Shown here: one piece after another, positions 1 through 11,293 of the stretch | How positions within the stretch are numbered: the stretch's first letter is position 1 | Layout of the letters: each line of letters begins with the position of its first letter | DNA from: Costus lasius | Lineage: Eukaryota; Streptophyta; Magnoliopsida; Zingiberales; Costaceae | NCBI GenBank assembly: GCA_027563935.2 | Contig: CM050449.1 | Location: forward strand, 18,250,735 to 18,314,734 | Direction: 5' to 3' | DNA length: 64,000 nt | Notes under the pieces: generated by a model | Database searches by the model: none | Told to the model about the DNA's origin: nothing | What the model saw: only the letters and a program-made list of their open reading frames with translations | Made by a program: the position numbers and the translations under genes

Positions 1-300
1 CTTATACATATTCTTCCTACTGGCAAACAAAAACCTAGGCCATTCAAATTTAGAGAAATATGGAACAACTATAATGACATTATTAACATAATTCATACCG
101 AATGGGAGAGACACAAAGATTATGTCCCCACCTTTCAAATCCGTTAGAGAAGCATAAAATATAAACTCATTGACTAGAACAAAAATTATCTTAGTAAACC
201 TGAGGCCACTTTAGAGGCCACTTTAGAGGATACCCAACAGCAGCTCAAGAAAATTCAAGAAATTGAAGGTAGGAGAGACCTTACTAATGAGGAGGAGAAG

Positions 301-1943
301 AAAATGCTTAGCCTTACTAATAAGATGAAAGCATTAGTCAGACATATTAATATAAAATGGCACACCTTGGCTAAGTGCAACTGGATAAAACTTGGGGAGG
401 CTAATAACCAATTCTACCATAAATACACTGCTGAATTTTATAAATACAATTGGGTTATTCTTAGATAGGACTTCATGAAAGCTATTCATAAGTTTCAAGG
501 GACTAATAATATTCTTGAAAATTGGACCTCAACTCAAATCATCTTTATCCCTAAACATTCTAACCCCCAAACCATTAATGAATATCACCCCCTTGTGCTT
601 TGCAATGTTAATTATAAAATCCTATCTAAGGCCTTTGCTAATCGCTTGAAATTTTTTTTACCTAACATTATAAACATTGAACAATATGCTTTTATAAAGG
701 ATAGAAATATTCATGAAATTATCAATATTGTCCAAGAGCTTGCTCATAGCATTTATTACTCCAAATCTAAATATCCTGTTGTTCTTATTAAAATTGAATT
801 GAGGAAAGCTTTTGACACTATAAAAAGAGATGCTATTATTCTGGCCTTGAGGGTGCTCAATTTTCTTGAAACTTACATAAGCTGGATTAATGCTTGTATC
901 ACCTCACCTTCCTATACTTGCTTCATTAATGGGAACACTACTAAGACCTTTGAGGGAAGTAAGGGCATAAGGCAAGGAGACGCTTTATCCCCATACCTTT
1001 ATGTTATTATGGCTAACCTTCTAAGTATCCTCTTACACGATGCCATCGAACGTAAGAGAATTACCCCTTATAACATAAAAGGTCAATGTAAGATCTCTCA
1101 TTTAATGTATGCTGATGACATCATTTTTTGTATGAGGGCTAATAAGAAAACTTGTAAGAACCTGAATTGTATTCTCAAAATTTATTGATCATTGGTCAAG
1201 TTGTGAGCATCGAAAAGACTAGAATCTACTACCCTAAGCATTATTCTAAGAATTTGAAAGATACTATTAGCAAAGCCCTGGGTTTTAAACAAAGTAACTG
1301 CCCTTTCAAATACTTAGGATCCATCATAAGTCATGGAGCCTCTTCAAAGCAAATTTATAATGAATGTATTGCTAAATTTCAGAAGAAAATTCAGTCTTGG
1401 CAAGGTAAATTCCTTACTCAAGCTGGAAAGATCACTTTGGCTAAGAGCGTTCTTTCCTCCATTCCTATTCATAATATGATTACTAATGATTTTAATAACT
1501 CCCACTTGGATAAATTGAATGCGCTAATTCCAAAATTCATTTCGATTAACAATAGCGATAAAAAAGGCATTCATCTTATCAAATGGCAAACTCTCATAAA
1601 GCCAAGAAATTTAGGTGGCATCTACATCAAAGACTTTAAGGTCCTTAGGTAGGCTTTGAATGGTAAAAGAATTTTGGACTACCTAAACAACAAAGAGAAG
1701 CTTTGGGTTAAAGTTAGCATGGTTAAGTATGGAAAAATTAAGCTAGGAACCCCTAGAATTTTCAAAAGAACTAGCCTGGCTTGGAAAAGACTCATTCATG
1801 ATCTTGATACTATTAAGCCTTATATCACCAAAGATAGTGGAAGCAATCTTCATGATGAGGAAACTGTGAAGAGGGTGAGGGATGATATCTGGGTCTGGAA
1901 AAAAAGGTACAAATGGCCTCTCTCTTACAAAATCCATATATAA
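301..1943 (+). pseudogene. LINE reverse transcriptase pseudogene
   Basis: Reverse transcriptase of the LINE, read in three successive open stretches (475-1188, 1167-1652, 1656-1943). Visible RT motifs are a degraded palm motif A (RKAFDTI), the motif before the active site (KGIRQGDALSPYLY) and the catalytic box LMYADDIIF, so the YADD aspartates survive. The stretch after 1190 carries the thumb-like part (FKYLGSIISHG; WQGKFLTQAGKITLAKSVL) typical of plant LINE RTs. A frameshift or short deletion separates the frames near 1180 and an in-frame TAG lies at about 1650. A deletion before 475 appears to have removed the fingers region. The product would have made target-primed cDNA; here it is clearly non-functional. 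Confidence 0.88.
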
Positions 1944-1971
1944 TACTCTTCTTTTGAAGAATGACATGTAG

Positions 1972-2217
1972 GTGGAGGAAGATAAAAACTGGAAGACGCT
2001 TTGGAATTTGCACACTACAACTAAAATCAAAACCTTTGGATGGAAGTTACTCTATAAGCGACTTCTAACCTTTGATAGGCTTCATAAATTTGGCTTAAAG
2101 GATGATGCTAAATGCATTCTTTGCAACATAGAGGAGGAAACTGTTGAGCATATCTTCCACAAATGTGATTACACTATAGAAGTGTGGAGAAACCAATTAC
2201 TGAGAGCTGCAACCTAA
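1972..2217 (+). pseudogene. LINE zf-RVT zinc-binding region remnant
   Basis: A short open stretch matches the zinc-binding domain that follows RT in plant LINEs (zf-RVT). It shows the W-x-L-L and R-L motif, then a CILC pair and a later H-x(3)-HIFHKC cluster. This sits in the expected place between the RT and RNase H parts. It is separated from the upstream RT frame by a stop near 1941 and from the RNase H by about 250 bases of frame-broken sequence. The domain is thought to help RNA or DNA binding in these elements; here it is a fossil. Confidence 0.8.
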
Positions 2218-2469
2218 ACATGGGATCATGGAGAACAGAAGCTTGGATAAAGCCAAGTAAGGATGCTATATTAAAATCTCAGACACTAACATTGACAACT
2301 TTTTGGTAGGTATGGAAGGCAAGGAATGCGAGAACCTTCAAAGGGGAGAAAATAAGCCCAGCTTGGACAAGCAAGGAAGCAATTTCAGAATACATAGTAA
2401 ACTATGAGACTCTAACAAAAGAAATGGAAAGCAAAAGTAAGAAAGAAAGCCATTCAAGTTGCAAATGGG

Positions 2470-2956
2470 AAAAGCCAAAGATTAATCAAATTAAAGTTAA
2501 CACTGATGGTTCTTGGGATTATAAGACTAAGAACATCGAAATTGGATATATAGCGAGAGATTGCAAGGGGGAGATCATTATTGCTGCTTTAGCATTTCAC
2601 TAAACAACTCTGTGCTCTACTCTGAAATCTTGGCTATCAGAAATGCGATGGCTTATTTTCACTCAAATCAAGGAAGGAACGAGGAAATAATTTTGATAGA
2701 ATCTGACAGTATGGAAGCAATCAACTTTATCAGAGGAAGATACTCATACCCACCATTGGAGATAACTGAAGTGCTCAAAGAGATAGAGTTTATGGGGGCA
2801 ACAAATAGATTTGATTTTAACTATGTTAGTAGACAATGTAATGGAGTACCGAATTGGCTTACTGTTAAAGCCAAAAATTCTATGCAATCTGATGTATGGT
2901 TTGAGAATTGGCCTTCGGTGTTAAGAAGGCTGATGCTTTCGGACTGGATTACTTAA
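2470..2956 (+). pseudogene. LINE RNase H (RVT_3-like) remnant
   Basis: C-terminal RNase H of the old LINE. The first catalytic box is read at about 2490-2520 (VNTDGSW), the open part from 2561 continues with the helix carrying the SEILAIRNA glutamate motif, then ESDSMEAI with the next acidic residue, and the C-terminal N-Y-V-x-R-x-C-N motif with few conserved changes. A frameshift near 2560 separates the first strand from the rest. It is followed within 25 bases by the element's poly(A). RVT_3 RNase H of this type is found fused to plant LINE pol. Confidence 0.8.
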
Positions 2957-2979
2957 GTTTTAATAAAATGCTTTGTTTG

Positions 2980-2993
2980 AAAAAAAAAAAAAA
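2980..2993 (+). repeat. Poly(A) tail of the old LINE
   Basis: A 14-A run directly after the last LINE coding remnant marks the 3' terminus of the inserted cDNA. Confidence 0.8.
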
Positions 2994-3314
2994 GATGATC
3001 TTGGCCTCCTCAACACACTGGAGAGCAAATGCCCCCAACCTATGGGATTGAGTTGCATGTTTTCATGAATGTGCTGCTTGGGTCAACAGATTTGAGCAAT
3101 TCTGATGCAACACGATATGATCGATCACTATTCTGTGTCACTTAACTCATATTACTCTAACAAAAGTACTATTTTTCTCCACACTTGAGAGCAAAAGCGA
3201 CTCTCCCTCGCGTTACTTGATTAAAATTCTTAAATCACTCACAATTTGTCTCATACAAATTGTGTAGCCTACTAAAAAACATCCAATTGTCCACAACCTT
3301 GGAATGTTGATATT
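2994..3314. other. Intergenic, no gene seen
   Basis: About 320 bases of mixed composition without a credible reading frame or recognisable element end. It lies between the LINE poly(A) and the dispersed repeat that starts at 3315. Confidence 0.5.
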
Positions 3315-3738
3315 GGTCAAGTCCTGGTTTTGCTACATAATATTGACAAGAGTTCACGATTTCTAATGTTTAGTCAAACCTTTTATTAATTTTTTTTGCT
3401 CATATTGTAATTTTAACAGGAAACCATAACAGATGCTAATGTTTAATCTATCATACATTGTTTTTATGAAGTTTATATTTTAATCACACCCTGGGCATGG
3501 CACGGGCTCTTTTTCCCAGTTATATGATAAGTTAAAAACATGTATGTCATCTAAATTGCAAACCCTTCTATAAGACAAGTAAAATGGCTGCAAAAGGGCT
3601 CTTTTTATTGCAAAATGACTGCAAAAGGCAGGTTTACTAAATTTAAGGGCTCTTTTTACTGCAAAATGATTGCAAAAAGGACAAGTAAAATGACTGCAAA
3701 AGGGCTCTTTTTACTAAATTTAAGGCAGTGACGATGAA
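3315..3738. repeat. Dispersed repeat, copy 1 (partner at 48075)
   Basis: This stretch matches 48075-48461 in the same orientation almost base for base, from GGTCAAGTCCTG to GACGATGA, with a few substitutions and short indels. Copy 1 is about 37 bases longer because of an extra internal unit of the subrepeat GGGCTCTTTTTA/TGCAAAATGACTGCAAAAG near 3597-3720. No terminal inverted repeats or coding capacity are visible. It is a non-coding repeat family of unknown class. Confidence 0.8.
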
Positions 3739-4389
3739 TATGGTGTAGTACGTTTTGCGTGGGAACTACTAGTTCTCTTAAAAGCTTGGCTACAAAGATT
3801 GTAGCAGGAAGGGGCACCAGGTTCCAGTGCATCACAACGTCTGCAAGGTCAAGTGGAAATGAAAAAGAGGAATGACTCAGAAACTACTGCTGAAGTAGAC
3901 ATCCTTCTATCTATACATACCACATATCGGATGGGCAACTCTGTCTGATACTTGTAATTTGGGGAGAAAAGTGGGGTGGAGTGCTCCATCAACACGGAAA
4001 GAGGAGTGGAGAAGCGTCCTTGCAAAGTTTGCTGTCTGACAGATCGAGATTGCTCATCTTTTCTTCACACCATAACAACTGCTGCTTGCTGATCTTTGCC
4101 ATCCTCAGAACCCTTGATATGACTTTGATGTCAATAAGAGAAAAGAACAATTCCACTTCTTCCTTGGTCTTAGGCCAAGTTTTATTCATCCATCCTTTCT
4201 TCTTTTTAACCAGCTCCTTCACTTTAGTTTCCTTCTGTAGGTCAAAGCCAGATTTAATATTTTTTTTATAGATTTAATGCATATGGTACTATTGTCTCAA
4301 TCATAAACCAGGTATGGGGGAAAATCACTAACATCATGTATAACTAATTATAAAAAATTACAATATGACTTATTAACTAACAACACTAA
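3739..4389. other. Intergenic, possible exon-like fragments, no gene called
   Basis: No identifiable gene. A lysine-rich minus-strand stretch at 3989-4222 is open for 77 codons and a short plus-strand stretch at about 3750-3876 looks mildly coding, but neither matches a family I recognise and neither continues into neighbouring exons. They may be captured exon fragments or chance frames. Confidence 0.35.
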
Positions 4390-4602
4390 TGTTAGGCCCA
4401 AGCCCAACCAAATTGGTGAAGCAGGTGGCGGGCTATTGGATCCGGGCGGACGACTAACGGGTCAAGTGCCCGTTTGGGTAAGTTAGGGCTACAATAGCCC
4501 TCTCCACGCGATCGCGTGGGCACGATGCTAGGAAGGGACTGTAGCGGCGGCTGCACCTCCCTCTCTCCCCGATCTCCTCCTCTCCCCTGCCGTCGAGCGA
4601 CT
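4390..4602. other. Possible LTR or 5'-leader fragment joined to Athila pol
   Basis: A sequence starting TGTTAGGCCCAAGCCC and running through a GC-rich, CT-rich stretch ends abruptly where reading of Ty3/gypsy RT begins at about 4603. The TG start and composition suggest a piece of another LTR element, so 4602/4603 would be a recombination or truncation junction. No second copy is in the window to prove this. Confidence 0.3.
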
Positions 4603-5281
4603 ATTTATTAAAGATTTTTCTAAGATAGCTCACCCCTTAACTAATCTACTTGCTAAAGATGCTATATTTTGCTTTGACAGGGATTGCGACGAAGCCTTCA
4701 TGAAACTTAACGAAACATTAATTTCTGCCCCAATAATTCAACCCCCAGATTGGTCATTACCCTTTGAGGTGATGTGCAATGCTAACGACCAAGCTGTCGG
4801 GGTGGTTTTGGGACAAAGGAAAGACATGAAGCTTCACGCCATCTACTATGTCAATCAAACACTCAACTACGCATAGATGAATTACGTGACCACGGAGAAA
4901 GAGCTGCTAGCGATTGCCTTTGCTTTTGATAAATTTCGTTCTTATTTAGTTAATTCAAAAGTGATTGTTTTTACTGATCATGCAGCCATAAAATATCTGA
5001 TGACCAAGAAGGATGCCAAGCCAAGGCTCATTAGATGGATCCTCCTCTTGCAAGAATTTGATGTAGAGATCAGAGATAAGAAGAGAAGTGAAATTTTAGT
5101 GGCTGACCATCTTTCTAAACTTGAATGTGGCGCTGACAAGAAGATTGATGACGAGTCGGAGATTAATGACACGTTTCTTGAAGAACATCTCTATGCTTTA
5201 TTAGATCAACAAGTCCCATGGTATGTCGACTATGTCAACTACATTATTTCTAACATCTTTCCTCCCGATCTCACTTTTTAG
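4603..5281 (+). pseudogene. Ty3/gypsy RT C-terminus and RNase H (Athila clade)
   Basis: The reading begins with the RT connection motif (FIKDFSKIAHPLTNLL) and runs into RNase H. An in-frame TAG at about 4874 splits the domain. RNase H signatures are present: [11 protein letters not shown] with the catalytic glutamate, [10 protein letters not shown] with an aspartate, and the final DHLSKLE. The first catalytic aspartate, normally in a C-D-A-S-D context, here reads CNANDQAVG, so the active site is changed as well as interrupted. RNase H would remove RNA from the RNA-DNA hybrid in reverse transcription. The copy is a pseudogene. Confidence 0.88.
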
Positions 5282-6514
5282 AGGAAAAAGAGGTTTCAAC
5301 ATGATGTGAAGTTCTATTATTGGGACGAGCCGTACTTATACCGGCGATGTACTGACGGGATGTACAGACGATGTGTACTAGAGGTGGAGATATAGGATGT
5401 GTTGACTCATTGCCATTCTTCACCTTATGGAGGACACGCCGCGGTTGCAAAAACGACATTCAAAGTCCTACAATCAGGTTTATATTGGCCTTCCATATTT
5501 CATGATGCTCGACATTTTGCTTTAACTTGTGACAGCTGTCAACGGACTGTGAACCTCTCAAGAAGGGACAAGCTACCTCCGAATGATATGTTGGAGGTGG
5601 AGATTTTTGACGTATGGGGGATTGATTTTATAGGACCCTTCCCATCCTCATGTGGCAAGCGGTACATTATAGTTGCCGTCGACTACATGTCGAACTGGGT
5701 TGAGGCATTCGTCGAGGCTACTAACGACTCCAGGGTCATCATGAAGTTCATGAAGCGAGCAATTTTCCCCCGGTTTGGAGTCCCGCGCATTTTGATAAGT
5801 GACGGAGGATCCCACTTCATTGAGCAGAAGTTTGGAGCACTCTTGAAAAAGTATGGGGTAAAGCACAAGATTGCCACGCCCTATCATCCTCAAACTAGTG
5901 GACAGGTAGAAGTCTCCAATAGGAAAATCAAGCAAATACTGGAGAAGGATGTATCTCGATCACGGAAGGATTGGGCATTGAAGTTACCCGATGCTTTATA
6001 GGCCTATAGGACTGCATTCAAGACACCCCTAGGTATGTCTCTTTTCCAACTTATTTATGGAAAATCCTGCCACTTACCTGTTGAACTTGAGTACAGGGCG
6101 TACTGGGCTATCAAGCAAATAAACTATGACTTTAAAAGTGCTAGTGAAAGGAGAAGATTGCAACTTGACTAGTTGGATGAGATGCGCCTATTTGCATATG
6201 AAAATGCCAAAATCTACAAAGAACGCACCAAGTACTAGTATGACAAGCGCATATTGAAGAAGGAATTTCATGAAGGGGGCAAAGTACTACTTTTCAACTC
6301 GAGACTTCGGTTGTTTCCAGGAAAGCTCCGCACAAGGTGGTCTAGACCATTTGTAGTACAACATGTTCAACCTTATGGCGCAATCACAATTTGGACTGAA
6401 CGCATAGGGAGCTTTGTAGTCAATGGACATCGACTTAAATATTATTTTGAAGATGAACAAGTCGACAAGGGGGAAGTTCTTGCCCTTTTTGATCCTACTG
6501 ACTTGATGACTTGA
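5282..6514 (+). pseudogene. Athila integrase pseudogene
   Basis: Integrase of the plus-strand copy. The N-terminal zinc-binding HHCC domain is seen at about 5402-5570 (CHSSPYGGH, then CDSCQR). The catalytic core follows with all three acidic positions: GIDFIGPFP, LISDGGSHF and the glutamate in GQVEVSNRKIK, spaced as in a DD35E enzyme. The C-terminal domain is read at 6254-6514 ([19 protein letters not shown], then the VNGHRLK motif). In-frame stops at about 5393, 5999, 6170 and 6236 break it. The same C-terminal wording occurs in the minus-strand element at 13928-14326, which ties the two copies to one family. Confidence 0.9.
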
Positions 6515-7479
6515 TACTTCTATGGTTGAGCTATTGACCTAAAACTAGCGCTCTTGGGAGACAACCCAAGTTTCTTCTCTTTTCGATTCATATTCAGTTT
6601 ATTTCTGTTCTAAATTCATCGTAGTAGAGTGTTTTCAATTATCTAATTTTTGTTTAGTCTCTCTTGAGAGGATTGTGATTATGATTTATGCTGATGACAG
6701 ACTTATTTTATGTTGTAGGCATGCTGGGCGAACAGAAAATTTTTACTGGGATTCTTTTCGGCAGCACAGTAACACTTCACCGCCTGGCGGAGTTCACCCG
6801 TGAAGTCTACTGTACCTTCAGTTAAACTGGGTTTTCACGAAAATTTTCATGGAGTCAAGATGGATTCAGCGGTTTTGGGCAATTTTTAGTACTTTGGTAT
6901 CTTCAGTTTCTTACAGTACACTTCACCGCCAGGGTTCACCCGTGAAGCCTACTGTATCATATCACCATTAGAGGATTTTAGCCACAGCAAGCATCACGGC
7001 CTGGTGAACCCAGTGGGGTTCACTCATATATCTGTCAGCGCTGATTGCTTCCAAAAAGCTTCACGGTCAGGTGAACCCCAGGGGGTTCACCCGTGAAGAT
7101 CAATAAACCGGTTGCACACCCATTCTCATACAGAGAGCTACACGGCTAGGTGAACCCGGCTGGGTTCACCCGTGCTTCTAACTATGCATCGCCTGTGTTA
7201 ACCCTAAAGTACGGGTAGGGTTCCCCAATCCTGCACGCCGCCGCTCGATTCTCTCCAACACCTTGCTCCAGCTGGCGAAACTTCTCTTCTTCGTTCCTTC
7301 AGAAGCCACTCTCCCCACAGCCTTGAACTCCTGACAGGTTTGCGCCACCCTGATCTAGACTTCAAAGCACTTTTCTAGTTCTCTTCTTGCTCGCCGATTT
7401 TTTTTGTTTTCGCCTCTTTGATTGGTCGAGACTTCTCTGGTTTTCTGGTTTTCTTCTTCGTCTCCGAAAATCTCATCAA
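6515..7479 (+). other. Spacer between pol and ORF-1 with palindrome array
   Basis: Non-coding spacer of the plus-strand Athila copy. It carries degenerate and clear units of a short palindrome: clear GGTGAACCC-N4-GGGTTCACC forms at about 7002-7023, 7070-7091 and 7149-7170, and weaker half-forms near 6780 and 6905. Units are flanked by CTTCACGG/CCGTGAAG words. The rest is leader-like CT-rich sequence before the ORF-1 ATG at 7480. Confidence 0.75.
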
Positions 7480-8517
7480 ATGGCACCAAGGCGCAAAGCC
7501 GTCGTCTCCCGTCACCGCGATCCGAAACCTATGTCCGACTCTTCAACAGAGGACGATGATTATATTCCGCCTGAGTCGCCTCCGCTTGCATCTGCTAGTT
7601 AGCCGACACAACCCTCTTCTTCCAGGCAGCAGCCACGTCCATCTGCTCAGCAACCTCAGACGTATGTATCTCCATTGAACGAGTTCGGTATCATTTTCAG
7701 GAACACTGAGCACGAGCAGAACTACAACCTCCTTCTCCATCACCGAGTGCTCAACACCCGTTATTTGGACAGAAGCACGCTTGCTCTTCTTGGCCTCTTA
7801 GAAGATGTTGAGCTGATGTATTCAAACATTGGCTGGGAACAATTCATGCGGCTGGCCACACCAACATATGTTGGCCCCACCTTGGAATTCTTGAGCTCCC
7901 TAGACGTGAAAGCTGACGTTATGCTTGACGAAGACCCGGGGCACATCTCCTTCCGCCTTGGAAATATAGAGCACTATTTTTCTCTCTCCCAGCTCTGCCA
8001 TGTTTACGGTTTTCTAGAACCATGCACACGCAAAATACCGGCGGAGTTCAGCTAGCAAGCTTTTTGGGGGGCGATTACAAACGAACATATTTATTCAGCT
8101 AGAGTTGCCCGAGCGTCCAGCATCTGCAACCCGGTGATTCGCTACGTTCAAAGGAAGCCAATTCTGCTTACCGCTGCCGAATCCAGAGCGCACCAATATC
8201 CGCATATGTGAGAATTGGCGCATCAAGCTGATTGCCGACCCCCAGCCTGATCCAGTAGATACTGCACCTCCAGCTCCCGTCACTTTCTGTTTTGGCGGAC
8301 CCTCGTCTTCGGACTCTATGATGGTTGTACTTCAGGAGATTCACGAGAAGCAGCTACATCAGCGGGAGGTTATCGATCAGATGGACTCCACCACCTCTTC
8401 CATTCACCACGAGCAATCTTCCCGCTGGGAAGCTAATGAAGCCGGAATGCAAAGGCAGCATAAGATGCTTAGTTCTATTTGGGAAAAGCTATCCACCATG
8501 GACGATCGGTTAGCCTT
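7480..8517 (+). pseudogene. ATHILA ORF-1-like (env-position) gene, plus-strand copy
   Basis: Starts at an ATG reading MAPRRKAVV, continues through a serine- and proline-rich N-terminus (stop at about 7600) into the conserved segment NEFGIIFRN and TLEFLSSLDVKADV, with a further stop near 8055. It matches the minus-strand homologue at 11294-12946 segment by segment. About 300 bases present there are missing here near 8150, after which the frame shifts. The last part corresponds to the coiled-coil-like MMVVLQEIHEKQLHQ region. It is cut off at 8517 by the LTR of the minus-strand element. Proteins of this position in Athila have no proven role; an envelope function has been suggested only by position. 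Confidence 0.82.
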
Positions 8518-10804
8518 TGACACACTCCGCAAGTGCACAGATATGTCGAAATAATATAAAAGATGTCGAACCCCACAGGGAACAAGGTTGAGTACTAGAA
8601 AGTCTGAGTCCTAATAGCTAGGCGAATCGAAACGTGGGTTTTTGAAGACGGAAATCGAAAACAAACAAGTGCAACTACTTCGGTAGAGAAAAGATATAAG
8701 AGAGAATTCAGGGCTATGGCTTCCACCACGATGATAATCTTAATCACACAAGAAAGATATTAGTTATTTGGTTTATTGGTTTTGCACAAGGAGTCTAGCC
8801 CTAGGGTACAAGGTGCCTTCTCTCGAGTGATACACGCCGGTGTTCGTTTTAGACCGACCTCCTACTCTCGCGGTGGATCATTCTAAGACGAACCCAATGA
8901 GTTCTATGGCAAACTATGAAATCCTCGAGCGAAGACCAAGCACTCTCGTGTCGAGGTCTTGCAAGTTTTACTCAGAGGTTCGACCCTTACGATCCTTCTC
9001 TCGATATGAATCATAACGGCTAACACGCGATATTACTCGGCCAAGGTAAAACCACGAAATAAATATGTCAAAGTAAAATATGCTCACAATTCATACCGAA
9101 TAACATAAATAGATACAAAGTTTGCAATTAAAATCATCAAAGGGTTTCCACCAAGCCCCGAAATAGGGTTTACGCTACAATCGTCATTGAAACACTCAAA
9201 ATCTCTCTTTTAATGAAATGAAAGTATAAGAAAATGAAGCTAAGGGGAAGGAGACGATGAACCGAAGGAATCCTGAAGAATTCGTGATGATCGTGTGTCT
9301 CAATCTCCGAAAATCTCTAAAAGTCGCCTCTAGCGCCGTGTTCTTCCGCCCGTGCCTCTTCTTCGCGTGAATGATCGATAGTTAGGGCATGAAAAATTGG
9401 GGCTTTTATATTCCATCTGTTCGCCTCTGAAAGAGCTTTCCATAGACACCTCACTTGCTAAATTTTGACTCCAAACGAGTGAGAAATCATGGAAAAACCT
9501 AGTGGAATTCGGTCTCGTTCGCGCCTGGGTTGGAATCATGGGTGAACCCCGCCGGGTTCACCTGCCCGTGATTCCCTCTGTGAGTTCGGACGAATAGAAG
9601 CGTGGTGAGCCCGGTGGGGTTCACTTGCCCGTGCTTCTCTCTGGACAGATCTCGGCCAAAGTGAAAATCGGTGAACCCGGTGGGGTTGACCTGGCCGTGA
9701 TGCTTTCTGCACCTCTACTGGCTGACGACCGGGACCGTGATTCTTACTGTGAAGTCCCTGCAGCCTGGCGAAGAATCTGGTGAACCCCATGGGGTTCACC
9801 TGGCCGTATTTTTTAGGCTGACTCCGTTTAAGCTCAAATTTGACGTGTGACCTCGTCTTCATACAAGAAATCGTCCCATGGCCTTAGAATCTTCAAAATA
9901 TGTTGAAAAGGGGCGTTTTTACCTAAAATTCCATAAAAGTGCCAAAAAGTGAAGATTCCGAAGATATCAAGTAATTTAGCCTAAAAAGAGTATGAAAGTA
10001 TTGAAATAAGCCTAGAATTAGCATGAAATATCTATGAAAATTACTACTAAAATACAACGCATCAAAATACCCCAGACTAAAATCTTTGTTTGTCCTCAAG
10101 CAATAAAATAAGATAAAATACAAGATAAGTATAAGAGCAATCTTTTGTGCTGAGATATACTTCCAAGTTAGAAAAACATTCAATAGCAATCCAAGATCTA
10201 ATCAGGATAAATTAAGTAAATGATTGCTTCAAGTGTTCAACAGTTTGATCCCACAATAACTAGATGCTAAACAACCTAGTAAGCAACAAACATAGGATTC
10301 AATCAAGCCTACACACCACACTTATGCAATTCTAATCTCTCCAAATCAAATCGTTGGGGTTAACTCAGATGTTTTATATGGAGTATGATACACTGATTAT
10401 TGCATTGGACTTCAACTCATAACCTTAGGTACCATTGCCAATTTTCGCAATGCCAAGTAGAGGAGTCTTTTTACTGATTTCAACTTCACATCCCTTAGAT
10501 TTCAACTCATGTCCTTCGGTACCATTGCCAATTTTGCGCAGTGCCAAGTAGAGGAATCTAAGGGTGTAAATTTTATTTTTTTTTATTCATGCTCAGGAGT
10601 TGATAACATATCCTTTTTGACAAATGCAGTGTCTCCTCAACAACAGAAAGGAATTCAAAGAATAACTACGAGAGTATATATCTCAATACGATTCTCATGT
10701 AAAATGCAAGCTTGATTTGATTTAATAATCAAAGAAATGTTTGACCCACTAATGAACAACTCAAAGACAATCCAAAATTTCTAAATCATAGAACATATGG
10801 ATAT
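8518..10804 (-). repeat. 3' LTR of the minus-strand Athila element
   Basis: Near-identical to 16671-18966 in the same orientation. On the plus strand it opens TGACACACTCCGCAAGTGCA, that is, the LTR ends in ...TGTCA on its own strand. Similarity between the copies stops after TATGGAT at about 10804. The true inner boundary could lie further right because the partner may be truncated. It contains four palindrome units (9541-9800). Confidence 0.85.
9541..9800. repeat. Palindrome array in 3' LTR
   Basis: Four units of the form GGTGAACCC-N4-GGGTTCACC lie at about 9541-9562, 9604-9625, 9670-9691 and 9779-9800. The first three are about 63-66 bases apart. The double gap before the last is where the other LTR has a further unit that this copy lacks (at about 9733). 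Confidence 0.85.
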
Positions 10805-11293
10805 AATAAAAAAGAATCTCTAACAAGGAGGTATTATCAACAATATTTGATTATTCTTAACCAATCATGCATTCAACTTTTAAATTTTTGAAATGGCTTT
10901 CATAGGACAAGACTGACAAGACTCATGCACATGTGAATTCAGCAAAAAATTTTACACAGCATGTATGAGAAGCATAATCATCATAACAAAGTAAGGTCAC
11001 ATGTAACAAGCAAGAAAGTAATGTCATACGGTCACAGGGTGGGGCCTGAAGATGTGGACCAGGCCCACGAATATAATGGCATATAGGATACAATGCCACA
11101 TAATATCCATCTCAAAGTAAAAGTATCCATCCAAACATAGTAAAGTCAAGGTGTCATAGTCATGTAGCCGCATGAAGAAAAGAGAATAGAAACCAGAATG
11201 CAGAAAGCTCACCCACTCTAAAAGTTTGCATAGTCCTCTATGCAATACCGTGTTGTGAGAGGAGTGGATGACGATGCCGGTGCTGATGGGAGG
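10805..11293. other. 3' untranslated part of the minus-strand Athila element
   Basis: About 490 bases between the ORF-1 stop and the point where LTR similarity begins. I see no clear polypurine tract adjoining a TG start, so the exact LTR boundary in here is unresolved. No other gene is visible. Confidence 0.5.

Larger units (their letters stand above)
1..2993 (+). mobile_element. Old LINE (L1-type with RNase H), 3' portion
   Basis: A degenerate non-LTR retrotransposon enters from the left edge and ends in a poly(A) run at 2980-2993. In order along the plus strand it has a reverse transcriptase domain, a zf-RVT zinc-binding region and a C-terminal RNase H, the arrangement of plant L1-like LINEs that carry an RVT_3 RNase H. 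The coding sequence is cut by several stops and frame changes (for example at about 148, 466, 1186, 1653 and 1940), so it is dead. The 5' end and any target-site duplication lie outside the window or cannot be recognised. It differs from the intact LINE at 41414-47473, which has no RNase H, so the two belong to different LINE lineages. Confidence 0.9.
4603..8517 (+). mobile_element. Athila-type Ty3/gypsy element, plus-strand copy (internal part)
   Basis: Plus-strand remnant with the end of RT, RNase H, integrase, a long non-coding spacer and then an ATHILA ORF-1-like reading frame, the order seen in Athila elements (an extra env-position ORF downstream of pol). Gag, protease and most of RT are missing; the left edge joins unrelated sequence at about 4602. 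At 8517 the ORF is cut by the LTR of the minus-strand element. A related LTR end in plus orientation appears at 18967-19733, after that insert, and is probably its 3' LTR. Confidence 0.85.

Noticed and set aside
3989..4222. Lysine-rich minus-strand frame as a gene
   Set aside because: Open but short, no recognised domain, no neighbouring exons; kept only as a possible exon fragment in the intergenic note.
9541..9800. Regularly spaced palindromic repeats that look like a CRISPR array
   Set aside because: They lie inside LTRs and spacers of a plant Athila element, have no cas genes, and the intervening text is itself repetitive and shared between copies rather than unique spacers.
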